From Batillaria attramentaria (taxonomy: Eukaryota; Mollusca; Gastropoda; Batillariidae): 64,000 nt of DNA. Where the stretch lies: NCBI GenBank assembly GCA_018292915.2, contig JACVVK020000139.1, forward strand, positions 57,501 through 121,500. The letters are read 5' to 3'. A model generated the notes under the pieces. The model was not told the origin of the DNA. It did not search any database and saw only the letters and a program-made list of their open reading frames with translations. Shown here one piece after another: positions 53,510 to 64,000 of the stretch; the first letter of the stretch is position 1, and each line of letters opens with the position of its first letter. The translations under genes were made by a program, and so were the position numbers.

Positions 53510-54400
53510 GGTCTGTTTATGGGTATGCCTTGTGTTATTGCAGTGTCTGTATTGTTTGTATGCTTGTATAAAATTCTAAAAATCAAGATTAATAATTAAA
53601 AACAACTAAACTACCTTGGCTTCATAACTTTGAGCCATCGAAATCCACTGAACCATCGGGGTTTCACCAGTCTAATAACACCGCGAAGCATGTTCAGCGT
53701 GTATGGAATCTGTCGCAAGCCGAAGAAAGGCCCAAACAAATTTGCACAGGGACTTGAGCTACCAGAAAACTTTTTATCACTCGTAAACGCTCAGTCGGGG
53801 GTTGTGAAATGTTTTGACGAAGCTAACAGCCAGTACTCAACTCTGATTACAGTGGCTTGTTTCTGAGAGCAGGCTTGTTCTTCCCGGTTGGACGTCTTTT
53901 ATCGGTGATGGCCGATCAATCATGCAGCGACTGCCTGTTCCCTTAACTCTTAATGGTCTGCAATCACAATAAAAAAAAAAAAACACAAACAGTTTTTTTT
54001 TTAAATTCCGACTGTGCAAAAGGCACAGTCAACTCTGTCACATCTACAGAGCTTTCAGCGTCCTTGAAACCTCTATAAAAGCCAAGGGCATCCTGATTTC
54101 AGAACTCAGTTTGCGTTTTGACACTGAGCGAGAAAGATCGCTAGTCTTTTAGTGCACCACCAACACCCGCTAGACTATAGCGATGTGTCTCGCTCACTGA
54201 CCAAAAGAACAACGAAGTCACTGCAAACTCACGCTCTGGTTGTATAAGGGTCTCCGAATCGCTAAAACTTCTGCAGCTGTGACAGAGCTGCCTGCATTAT
54301 GCACAGTCGCAGGAGTCGCAGATAAAGAAAAACAGAACTGTTTGTGGCTTTTGGCTGAGACTTGAGACTTTTAAGAGCACGAGTTCGACCACCCCTGCGC
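53510..54400. other. No recognised feature
   Basis: Short open frames only; poly-A/poly-T near 53970-54000. Confidence 0.4.
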
Positions 54401-54407
54401 GCTATGA

Positions 54408-54530
54408 TAAGACTGGTTTGAAAAAAAAACAAGCCACTGCACACCAGTAGGAGCCACTTCAAGCCACTTAATTGCGCAAGGTGTGGACCGCTGCAGAATA
54501 GTGGTTCGAAGTGGCTTCTAGTGATCTGAA
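54408..54530 (+). repeat. Unclassified dispersed repeat, second copy
   Basis: Matches 26348-26500 in reverse orientation. Confidence 0.7.
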
Positions 54531-54808
54531 GATTTCAAGTAAAATGGCGATAGCGGCTTTTAAGAGTTAAAGGTCCGTCTCCACCTGCGTTTCTATGCTC
54601 ACAAATCCACTCACCGTCAAAAGAACTGCAGCCAAAAGTTACGCTGATACGTCAAATGTTTACTCATGGAAAGAAAATCACTTGTGGTGGGTTCAAGAGG
54701 GACAAAGGGTGATTTGTGGGATATGGAGTTATTACATATCACTGAAAATTGCAGAAAGTAAGCTTGCTTTTTTTTTTTTCGTAATCAAATTATTTCTGTA
54801 ACATGGCA

Positions 54809-54811
<3 letters not shown>

Positions 54812-54881
<70 letters not shown>

Positions 54882-54910
54882 GCACGCACGCACGCACGCA
54901 TGCACGCACG

Positions 54911-54957
<47 letters not shown>

Positions 54958-54966
54958 GCACGCACA
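54812..54966. repeat. (CA)n with (CACG)n block
   Basis: CA tract, CGCA units, CA tract again. Confidence 0.95.
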
Positions 54967-55494
54967 AACAAACCACAACACCACAATCCCCACGACCCTC
55001 CCTGTCCAGACTTTTCTGCACCCTGATTATACTTTCCATTCTATTCCGGCATTCTTTGATTGCACACATAAAAAGTCTATTTACTTTTTCTTGTGAAGTT
55101 GTTGGTAATCCCCCATGTTGTAATATCACGCACGAATACTGTCAATCAGATTAGTGACGTGAAAAATGGATTGTAATATCATATTTGGCCACAACACAAG
55201 CAACCTGACGTCATTCGTGCAAAAACTCATCAAACAGAGACACATGCTTGTAACGCCGTGATTAAGTTGGTGATAATCCCTCGTGGTGTAATCCAGCGCA
55301 CGGAACAGTGTGGAGTCCGCTGCGGATCTTGAGGCACGGGGGAGATCCCCTGTTGTGTAGGAATGTGATTGTGTTTTTTTTCCACAACACACCGAGTCAA
55401 AATATGGATCTATCTCATATCATTTGCATCAAGCATGATTGTTTGTTTCCGTCTAGAACAAATTGCAAGGGTGCGTTGACCTTTCCATGCCTTT

Positions 55495-55562
55495 CACTCA
55501 CTCACTCACTCACTCACTCACTCACTCACTCACTCACTCACTCACTCACTCAATTCAATTGG

Positions 55563-55611
<49 letters not shown>

Positions 55612-55705
55612 CAGCCAGCCAATCAATTCTTCACTCACTCACTCACTCACTCACTCACTCACTCACTCACTCACTCACTCACTCACTCACTCACTCACTC
55701 ACTCA
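55495..55705. repeat. (CACT)n, (CAAT)n, (CACT)n tetramer array
   Basis: TCAC repeats to 55551, AATC repeats at 55565-55608, then TCAC repeats again to 55705. Confidence 0.95.
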
Positions 55706-55719
55706 ATCAATTACTTGAT

Positions 55720-56460
55720 TAGTTTTTTAAACAACCAGTCTTCAGAGCAATCTTTCAGATGCGTCCATTTTTAGCACGCTTTCAACTTCATCAGTCCACC
55801 TACTTACACGCCACTTTGCAGTCATTATATCAAGCCATCAGCCCTAAACGAACAAACCAGTGATTGGATACATTGGAGGAGAAAATAATGAATGTAACAC
55901 ATGACACGCTACACTATGTAAGACACGTTTTACCGAGCTGCGAATGTTTGAATTAAACACTCCACCCACCCTCTCAGTCGCCTACAACTGGCTTACGGGT
56001 GTAAAACAAAATGGTGCGCTTTTTGCCTGGTGCTACTCCGATTCAAAAGTTTTTCCATGTCTGGATCCGTGTAGCACAGGCAAAAAGTTTTGTGTGAAAG
56101 AAAAGGGTTGTTTAACAACAACGACAACAACAGCGACGACGACGGCAACAACAACAAAAACTTTGATTAACACGTTTAAAAGTAAAGGTTTTAGATAAGA
56201 GCAATCACCATAGAAACTCCTATCAATTAATGCTGCACGGTACGATTTTCCCAGTTCGATTTTGTCAAATATCTTTCAGAGTCTGCACAATTCAAAAGTG
56301 TCGTCTGCCATGAACAAGGGTCAAGAAAACTCAACTATAACAAGACAGTGATTGACCAAAGGAAATTAGTTTGCAAAATGTGTTGCTCATAAAACATTCT
56401 GCTTAAAGTTGAGGTTAAAAATTGACAGAAAATTCTCAATAACATCTGGACAGACTGCAA
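55720..56460. other. No recognised feature
   Basis: Only a short ACAACG-rich stretch at 56115-56160. Confidence 0.4.
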
Positions 56461-56499
56461 TTCAACAATCGCCTATCTTACATCTTTAAGAGGCACTGT

Positions 56500-56790
56500 A
56501 CAAATAACGTCCATTGCCCCTTTCGGGAAATTCGGGCTACTTACCAAAACCGCGGTGCAGCGCCACTCGATACCTATCCTATTTTTCAATTTTGCTGGGA
56601 GAGGAAAGCCGTATAACCCGAAGAGAAACCCCCGATGAGCAGCCCGGTAGCCAGGAAAAACCGGTATCACATATCACAAGCTCGGCCTGGGTTCGAACCC
56701 CACGCTTTATTGCCGTGACTGCGGTGACGGCGGTTCAGTACCACAGCGGCTAAGTCCGACGCGCTACCTATTAGACCACCGCTCACCCCA
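56500..56790 (-). mobile_element. tRNA-derived SINE (family 4)
   Basis: Reverse copy of 34620-34945, with the tRNA-like head at its right end. Confidence 0.8.
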
Positions 56791-56999
56791 TTTTGTTTAA
56801 CACCCGTATGACTTTACCCACACACGGGCTGTGGAGGAATGCAACCATATATTGGCTCCACCCTGAGAAACGCCGAACTAAAGCAGACCTTCACCACTTG
56901 ATAAGGGTCCGGCCGATATCGATTTGGCAAAGTCTAAATACAGCGGCTATCGCACAGAATGGGGTTCCAACGATAAGGTGCACAGGTTTGACCCAACTT

Positions 57000-57480
57000 T
57001 TCTTCAAGCTTTCTTCTCGTGACTTCTAAGGCAGTCGACACAGAATGTATTCCTTTTCTGAAGCAGAAAAGAATCTTGATGAAATGAGTAAAATTTTAAG
57101 TGGAAAGAACAGTTTCTGATTCTGGGATTCAAAAAGTGCTCAACGGTTCGAACAATATGGCGCAGAGAGTTGATACAAATTTCTTTCAAGCTTTCTTCTC
57201 ATGACGTGTACGGCAGCAGACAAAACGTGTGCTCTTTCTGAAGCAGGAAAAAAGCCAGTTTTATTGACATGAGTAACATGTAAGTCAGACAAAACAGTTT
57301 CTGTTTCTGGGAGATTTTTCGCAAAGTTCTCAACGCTTCGATCTATACTGTGCAGAAGTTTGACGCATGCTTCTTTCAATCTTTCTTCTCATAACTAGCA
57401 CGGCAGGACACAAAACGTGTACTCTTTTGGAAGCAGAAAAAATGTCTTGCTGAAATGAATAACAGTTTGTTTCAAAAACA
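57000..57480 (-). repeat. About 185-bp tandem repeat with a latent reading frame
   Basis: Units begin near 57000, 57181 and 57371 at CTTTCTTCTC. On the minus strand the middle unit is open for about 80 codons and reads SVENFAKNLPETE, TGFFPASERAHVL and LYQLSAPYC. The flanking units read similar text with frameshifts. I do not recognise the family. Confidence 0.7.
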
Positions 57481-57489
57481 AAAGTATTT

Positions 57490-58069
57490 AAAAACTGTGC
57501 TACCCACTTTATTACCCAAGAGGGTAGCTAGTGTGTTTGTGAATGACAAGTGTATGATAGAAATATGACAATACACAAATTTAGACATTTGTTAAACTGG
57601 CGGAAGAGCTGAATACACTGGTCAAAACAGATTTGTTTGTTTTCTGTGGCCGAGAAAAAATGAAGAAGAGGTTGAATGATAGGTCCAGGTTTTCCCACTA
57701 ATTATTTTGGATTCACATTGAGACATGGACTCGGTCAGTTGAACATTACTGCATGCGACTTCCGATCTTCATCTCCAAAACAGAAGGTGAGTGCTTTTAG
57801 TCACAATTATTTGTCAACAGTTCTCATCACTGTCTTGTAAATGTGAGTTCTCAGCGTGTTCCATTTCACTGTGTCCACTTTTTGTATTGTTGATGTTGTT
57901 GGTAACAACAAGAGAACGAGTCAATCAATGAATTAAACAATCAAGAAGAAAAAAATCAATAAAACGTAATTTTACGGTTGAGGCTGTCTGTCATCGACAA
58001 TCAGTTTTCATACGTATTAACGTTACAAAAGTCTAGCTAGTTATTAAAACTAAGGGAAAAGTCCGCGAG

Positions 58070-58070
<1 letters not shown>
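57490..58070. other. No recognised feature
   Basis: AT-rich DNA with no clear gene. Confidence 0.4.

Positions 58071-58072
<2 letters not shown>

Positions 58073-58122
<50 letters not shown>
58073..58122. repeat. (CA)n microsatellite
   Basis: Preceded by CGCGCG. Confidence 0.95.
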
Positions 58123-58124
<2 letters not shown>

Positions 58125-58126
58125 TT

Positions 58127-58474
58127 TTATTTCAGTCTGCTCCCTTTGATACAAAAACGTTTCGGTGACATGAATAGACTACTGAAATCTTTTAATCTCC
58201 TCTCATCTTCCGTGGCTTGAAAGTTTCTTTTGTGCATGCATGAAGGATCTAAGCTTTCACAATACGGGGACGAAGCCGACAAATCCACCTCCGTCATGAG
58301 TAACATGCGCACTGTGCTGTATAGCATAAAGCACGTGCTGGCTGGGATTAGTCCCAAGGGTCCTTCATGAGCAGGTAGATTTGTTGCAAACTCTTCTATA
58401 GTTACCCTGAAACCTCGAAGGATTATTGTCGAGTAGCGCTGTCCAGCCGAATTATAGCAAAACTTGTCAAGCAC
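58127..58474 (-). CDS. Unrecognised open frame related to the 57-kb repeat
   Basis: Minus-strand frame of 115 codons. Part of it, VTIEEFATNLPAHE, GLIPASTCFMLYS and DLSASSPYC, parallels the 57-kb repeat unit in order and spacing. This shared pattern suggests descent from one coding sequence, either a host protein repeat or a transposon. No signal peptide, no known domain, start uncertain. Confidence 0.35.
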   Translation of the reverse strand: MLDKFCYNSAGQRYSTIILRGFRVTIEEFATNLPAHEGPLGLIPASTCFMLYSTVRMLLMTEVDLSASSPYCESLDPSCMHKRNFQATEDERRLKDFSSLFMSPKRFCIKGSRLK

Positions 58475-58959
58475 TTCAAGTTCTCTGCAGTCTTCGCTAT
58501 CGTTTTCGTGTATCAGTTCATAGATTAAACATAATTATGAGACACGAGGCCTCCCATTTAAGGCTTCATACTAACATACTTTTGTTAGAATAAAACTCGA
58601 CATCCTTACAAGCTTCAACGAAGGTCAGATTGAATCAGAAGAAACTTTGTTACCATTTCCGAGACAAGTTTCATACTACCATGACACCGGGCTCTGACCG
58701 ACTTTACGAGATGCACGTGGCGTATGATGAAAAAATTAACAGGTCAAGGTAGCTCGTCATATAGTACCGCCTCTTTAAGATCTCTCGAAAGTCAGAAGGT
58801 AAAGAGGGGTCCCTGTTGTCGTTTGGACGAAGGAAATTAGTGCCGTGGATCTGATTGGTGCTTACCCCTTTCTTCCAGCTGATGACAGATCGGATGGAGT
58901 GTGATGTGGACGGAGGTTGTCTGATAAAAGCGATCAGTGCCGTGACCTTTTGTATCCTG

Positions 58960-58970
58960 AAGTGAGCTAG

Positions 58971-58998
<28 letters not shown>
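58960..58998. repeat. (CT)n microsatellite
   Basis: Directly precedes the next SINE. Confidence 0.9.
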
Positions 58999-59001
<3 letters not shown>

Positions 59002-59006
59002 GTTCC

Positions 59007-59196
59007 GGGGAGCTGGGGTGGCCGAATGGTAGAGCGTTGGACTTCTGATGCTCGGGTCATGAGTTCATATCCCGGCTGGGGCCAAATATTTGTGCTGGCT
59101 TTTCCATCGTTGCCCCGTCTTTGATATCACCCGTATCACCCGTATGTGGTGGAAAAGGACGTTAAACCCCCAAACACCCTCCCCAAACACCCTCCC
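59007..59196 (+). mobile_element. tRNA-derived SINE (family 1), full length
   Basis: Flanked by CTGCAGTTCC at 58997-59006 and 59197-59206. Confidence 0.93.
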
Positions 59197-59537
59197 CTGC
59201 AGTTCCTTCCATGAGCACCTTCAAAGCCCGGCACGCTGATCTGTACTGCAACCTCTTGCGCAACACCCTGTTCGTTTTCTTTTCCTTGTATTGCAGTTTG
59301 GCCGTTCTCCTTTTTAAAACGAATTCATGATAATCTGGATTGTGTTTGTGTTAATATGTTAGTTTTCAATGCCCATGAATACACTGCTGATATTTCAGCT
59401 TCACTACTACTATGTGAGTGCATGCATGTGTGCGAGTGTGTTATCGAAAATTAGCTGTAGGTTAGCAAGGACGAGATTTAAGACAGATCTCCGCACCTGA
59501 ACTTTTGAAAAATAAAGTGTCATTTTGTTTGCATTTC

Positions 59538-59714
<177 letters not shown>

Positions 59715-60329
59715 GATAACGTTTGATCTTGACCTTCAGCCGACCTGGCAGCCACCCCACAACAATACACGAGCTGCGGTTCCATTGATCTTCAGTCAGA
59801 TGCTTCTGGACATTCAGTGACATCATCACTGACCGACAAGACAGTAGCAGATGGGAAAGAACTACACAGACGTGAGACAAAACCAGTAGACCCAATCAGG
59901 ACGAGCCATGTACGAAAGAGAGAAAGCGGGAGGAACATCCAACCGTATGAAATCGAAAGACACTCAGAAAAGAGCGTTCGTGATAACAGCTGCAGGCGAC
60001 GCTTGACAAGGCCAGCGCAAGGTATGATAACTACTGTTATCGGCATTTTGTTTCGAGATATTGATCGTTGTCGTACATTGAAACTTATCGATTTGCATGT
60101 TCAAAGTGCCAAGTCCAGATTACTACGCTTCGGAGTTGTTGTTTTTTTCTTCCTTCCCTTCTTTCTTTTTTTTAATACAATTACGCATAAATATTATACG
60201 CTTGGCAAAGTCAATCTTGAGGATAAATAGAGCTCTGAATGCACACCAATGACGTCTATTGGATGCGCGAACCTGAAATTAGGCGGCCCGATTATGATCA
60301 TTCTTATTATTACACGTATACCTTTTAAT

Positions 60330-60620
60330 CTGTTCGGATCTCTTCTTTCGCGGCTTGTACCCCTCCCTGTCCACTCATTTCCTTTTCAAATGACCCTCCA
60401 TCCCACCCACTCCCCCTCTTCCCCTGTGTTTTCTCGTCAAAAGCGGTCGGCTGTCCAGTTGTTCTTGATATAATATTATAGGTACGATTTGTTGATCTTT
60501 GGGCTGCGAGCATTGTATACTTCGGACATTCTAGGAGGAAGTGTTCTGCGGACTCGGTCACGGCTCCACAGGCAAAAATGGCGGTAAAAGATAAGTGGCG
60601 GTTAGTCTCCTTTTATGTTT
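60330..60620 (-). mobile_element. LINE 3' fragment, diverged
   Basis: The minus frame reads FACGAVTESAEHFLLECPKY, the C-terminal cysteine motif of non-LTR reverse transcriptases. Confidence 0.7.
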
Positions 60621-60795
60621 CACTTGCAGAGAATTCTTATACATGTTCGTCTTGTTCATCTGATTCAACATGAGATTTGTTCTGTGTTTCAGAAACTTTC
60701 ACATCCTTCTCCTTATCTGCTTCACATACAGAGAACTGAGACACCTATCATCTATAGAGGCACTGTTGTCTTTCCTGTCTTCTCGTTCTTCCAGT

Positions 60796-62604
60796 ATGAC
60801 GACCACATCGCTGTCAACGCACAAACAGACGACGGTGAAGCCTGTTGATTTCAGGAACTGCACTGTGGACGCTGACAACGTGCACGAGCAGGCCAAGCAG
60901 ATCGCCCTCATCCCTCTCACCCCGCTCATCATGCTGTCCAACATTCTGGTGCTCTGTCTCGTTGTGTGAGTTCAAGTCTTTTTCAGAGTGTTGTTTTGTC
61001 GTTGTTGCTTTGTTGTTGTTGGTGTTTTGTTTGTTGTCGTGCGTTTGTTTGTTTTACTGTTCCTATTACTGCGGTTCCTTCCTTTATCACTTTCCCATTC
61101 AGGTCGTGAGTTTGACTCCCCGGCTGGGGCCAAATATTTGTGCCGGGCTTTTTCTCGTTGCCCCGTCTTTGATGCCATCCTTACGTGGTGGAAAAGGACG
61201 TTAAACTCCCAAACACCCACCCACCAACCCACCCTTATCACTTTCCCATCTTAACTCCTTATTTCTTATTTTGTCTCTCATGTTTCAACGATCATTTCCA
61301 TCGAGAGTTTAACTGTTGACAACTTGTTGATTTGTTTTTGTTGTTAAGTCTCTTTGTAGTTTTGTATCTTCTGTTTTAGTTCCTGCAGTATTTCGGATGG
61401 TTTGAAGGAGGGTTCGGGGAGGGGAAGACAGGCAGTTGGGATGGGGGTAGGGTACATCTGAGGGAGTAAGGTGTAGGCGGAGGAGCAAGGTGGTTGTAAG
61501 GTTCTTGTGGATTATTTGGATCATTGGTGGTGCATCCAGTTACATGTATACTACACTATAATTATAAACATCAGGTCTTCAGCTCTTCGCCAGTAACTGA
61601 AACAAATTTAACCAACTTTGTCAGAATGTTTTGAATCATGGTAGAAAACGTGTATATTATTTATAGATAGATTATTTATATATAGGTCTTATATATTGTA
61701 AGCAAGTTAATCTAGACATGTTATTGAATAGAAATGAAAACAGTTCCAGAAACTTCAAAGCATTGTGTCACGTTTCCTCTCCAGGTACCTCAAGCATTAC
61801 CGCCGCCCATCCTTTCTGCTTCTCGTCTCGCTCTGCTGCGCCGACATGCTAGTGGGTTTCACGTGTATCGGCACACTCGTCACGGTGTCAAGGGAGGACA
61901 CTCTCAGTCCATGCCTGGTGCGGGTGGGTCTTAGCGTCACGGCGGTACAGGCGTCCATTTTCTCCCTGCTAGCTGTGGCGTGTGACAGACTGCTGGCCAT
62001 CGTGCGGGCGCTGACTTATCTCCAGGTCGTCACCACACGGCGAACCCTCGTGGTCATTCTGCTCTTGTGGGTGTTCTCCCTTCTGCTGGGGTTGCTTCCC
62101 TTACTGGGCTGGAATGAGGGAGAAGACTCGTACAAAGGTTACTGTTCTTTCCTTCACGTCTTCCCGCCCTCCTACGTAGCCGCTATCTTCGTCTGCGGTT
62201 TACTTCCTGTCGGCGCCATCTTGCTCATCCACGTCTACCTTTACGCGCATGCGCGAGTACACATACGGAAAATAGACGCTATGGAACAGGTGCTGGGCCG
62301 GAAGGAAGTGCGCGCCCTGGGAATGACGGGGAGGTCATGGCGCTGCTTCCGCACAGTGACGATGGTGACGGGCTGTGTGTTCGCCTGTTGGTTCCCGTTT
62401 CTGCTGACGACTCTGTACGTGTTGCTGGCGCCATCCCCACACTGCGTGCTGAGTGACATAGTCGGGACGCACCTCCTGATGCTGGGCTACTGCAACTCAG
62501 CGCTCAACCCCGTAGTGTACGCCTCGCGGAACAAGGAACTGAGGTCAGGATGTGTGACGGCCTTCAGGCGGCGCTGCAGTCAGGGCAAAGACGGGACCGG
62601 ATGA
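60796..62604 (+). CDS. Class A GPCR, two exons, 329 residues
   Basis: Exon 1 60796-60965 (56 codons + 2 nt, donor GTGAGT) and exon 2 61785-62604 (acceptor CTCCAG, stop TGA). Exon 1 carries an extracellular N terminus with an NCT glycosylation site and TM1 (LSNILVLCLV). Exon 2 has TM2 with CCADMLVGF, TM3 ending ACDRLLAI (DRL in place of DRY), TM4 with a tryptophan, TM5, TM6 with FACWFPF (CWxP) and TM7 with NPVVY, then a short tail with clustered basic residues. TM4-TM5 (LLPLLGWN, then a loop cysteine) resembles the MECA group (adenosine, cannabinoid, lysophospholipid, GPR119-like receptors). The length is typical of those families. The ligand is not predictable from sequence. The gene sits on the opposite strand from the lectin array and appears intact. 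Confidence 0.92.
61099..61234 (+). mobile_element. SINE family 1, 5'-truncated, in the GPCR intron
   Basis: Starts at the B box. TTATCACTTTCCCAT flanks it at 61084-61098 and 61235-61249 (15 bp, exact). Confidence 0.93.
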
Positions 62605-62659
62605 CTAGAGGAGGAAGAGGTGCCGGCAACTGAAGCCGACACCCGTCTTTAACACTCTC

Positions 62660-63262
62660 ATTCCCAGTTTCGCATTTTTGCGAACGCTTCAGGTTGTGTG
62701 ACAGCTTTCAGACTGCGCTGTCGTCACGGGACTGGATAAAGAGGAACAGCTGCCTGCAGCTCACGTCGACACCCGCCCTCAAACACGTTAACATCACCAG
62801 TTTCGCATTTAAGCGAACGCTCCATGTACTGTCAACAGGAGGACTAGACAAAGGACAGCGTCCTTAATCCGCCGCTAACAGCCGCGTTTAACACTTCTAT
62901 GCCCAGTGTCGCATTTTTTGCGAACGGTCCGGGTGCCGTTTACAAGAAAACTAGAGAAGGGACAGGGCGTCCATGTACCCCAATTAGGGTTGTCTCTGGA
63001 GTAAACTTGGTTGTCTCTGGAGTAAAATTTTCTAACATCCGCGATTAACACTTACATCGCAGTTTCGCATTTTAGCAAACCCTTCGGTTGCCGTGTAGCC
63101 TCCAACTCACGCCGACATTCGTGCTTAGCATTTGACCACAAGTTTCGCATTTTCGTGCCTTAAAGTGGACTTGAGAAGGGACAACGCCCAGCAGCCCGCG
63201 CACCTCGCGCCGGCACACGTGTTTAACACTTTCGCCAGGAATTTCGCATTTTGCGAAGGCAG
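62660..63262. repeat. Degenerate repeat with stem-loops behind the GPCR
   Basis: Six units, each with TTTCGCATTTTTGCGAA or a variant (at 62668, 62801, 62908, 63063, 63143, 63242) and upstream ACACCCG...TTTAACAC text. Spacing 80-160 bp. Several units keep a TTCGC/GCGAA stem. Confidence 0.85.
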
Positions 63263-63319
63263 CAAGTGGCTTCTGGACCAGGACTAGACGACTTGAAGAG
63301 GTACAGCTTCGGCTGCTCA

Positions 63320-63646
63320 CTTTGACACCCGCACACTTTCACCACATCATCTGCACGCACAATCGGAACACCGTACCAAGAAAAACCGCAAACATTATTG
63401 TGTGAATTTAAGACTACTTTAATGACTGAAGTCTGGAGCCTGGCTGTTATGGGACTATTGTGACGAGAAATACGATAAATAATAATCGATTCGGCACAAG
63501 GACAAACATATGTGAGGTGGTCTCTTTTATAATAGCTTCAAACTGAACGTTCCAAGGTTTGTGTAGACTAAGAAAAAATCAGAGACGTTGGAGAGTGTTG
63601 CGCATTTCTGTTTTTGCTTGTCTTGGTGTGGAGTGTAGGTGTGGTT

Positions 63647-63682
<36 letters not shown>

Positions 63683-64000
63683 CGGCGTGCGTGCGTGTGT
63701 GTGTTTGTGAAAGATAGCTCATGCACGTGCATCCTTGCACCCTACACTTTATATATATCTAAGTTTTACAAAATTGCGCTAAAACTTGTGATATTTCTCC
63801 ACGCTGACAAAGACCGTGTGGCATTCGCCATAATAAACTGCACCGAGCTTAGACTAATCTCCCTTTCATCCTGGCAACACGCGACAAGTGCGCATGCACG
63901 CACGTCAACACCAATTTGCTGCAGTCCTAATGTTTGGACACAATTTGTTGCCTAAGGAGATGTTCACACTATACATTGTATCATCCTTTTATATCACATC
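63320..64000. other. GPCR downstream DNA, no gene recognised
   Basis: A (GT)n tract at 63650-63680 is the only clear element. Confidence 0.5.

Noticed and set aside
53057..53599. Long cysteine-valine frames
   Set aside because: Translations of the (GT)n tract.
59817..60230. 137-residue frame upstream of the GPCR
   Set aside because: No domain, no splice link to the GPCR exons and poly-T/A-rich 3' part; a 5' UTR exon cannot be excluded but is not supported.

Overview
This window looks like nuclear DNA of a marine invertebrate, most probably a gastropod mollusc. The reasons are split genes with short, phase-consistent introns, secreted lectin-type genes in tandem, very dense dinucleotide microsatellites, and many tRNA-derived SINEs. 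The taxon is an inference from style; no ribosomal or mitochondrial marker is present. Real coding sequence is a small part of the window; most of it is introns, transposons and simple repeats.

Layout. 1-9.2 kb: minisatellites, a perfect 36-bp hairpin, the three coding exons found for a PAN-like + C-type lectin gene (copy A, minus strand), palindromic MITE-like DNA and a G/C-homopolymer foldback. 9.2-16.2 kb: a decayed P2X7-receptor-C-terminal-like domain gene (plus strand) whose intron holds an intact 5.3-kb Ty3/Gypsy element with apparently identical LTRs. 17.5-19.9 kb: SINE remnants and a MITE with 26-bp TIRs and 9-bp target duplications. 20.2-27.5 kb: a complete five-exon gene for a 205-residue secreted protein with four LDL-receptor class A domains (minus strand); its introns carry a telomere-derived 18-bp satellite, a mariner-type MITE, SINEs and a LINE end.

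29-52 kb: a cluster of PAN + C-type lectin paralogues on the minus strand in different states: a relic 5' flank with no coding part (about 29.1-31.3 kb), a pseudogene with two nonsense codons (copy B, 32.8-35.1 kb), a complete 255-residue gene (copy C, 41.7-45.5 kb), an orphan signal-peptide exon (48.5 kb) and a gutted copy (copy D, 51.4-52.3 kb). All recognised lectin signal exons are 50 nt and phase 2; the domain exons are joined by phase-1 introns. 52.5-64 kb: LINE remnants, long (GT)n tracts, a decayed coding tandem repeat, and a two-exon class A GPCR (329 residues, plus strand) followed by a series of stem-loop repeats.

How the parts relate. The array shows birth and death of secreted recognition proteins with mobile DNA as the main agent of change. 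Paralogue comparison gives empty sites for a TA-flanked 3.46-kb element, a TIR element lying in opposite orientations in copies B and C, and microsatellites growing from splice donors. The intron before LDLa domain 1 is collinear with the intron before the lectin domain of copy C, which suggests a domain cassette was exchanged at a phase-1 intron. All homology statements were made by eye without alignment software.
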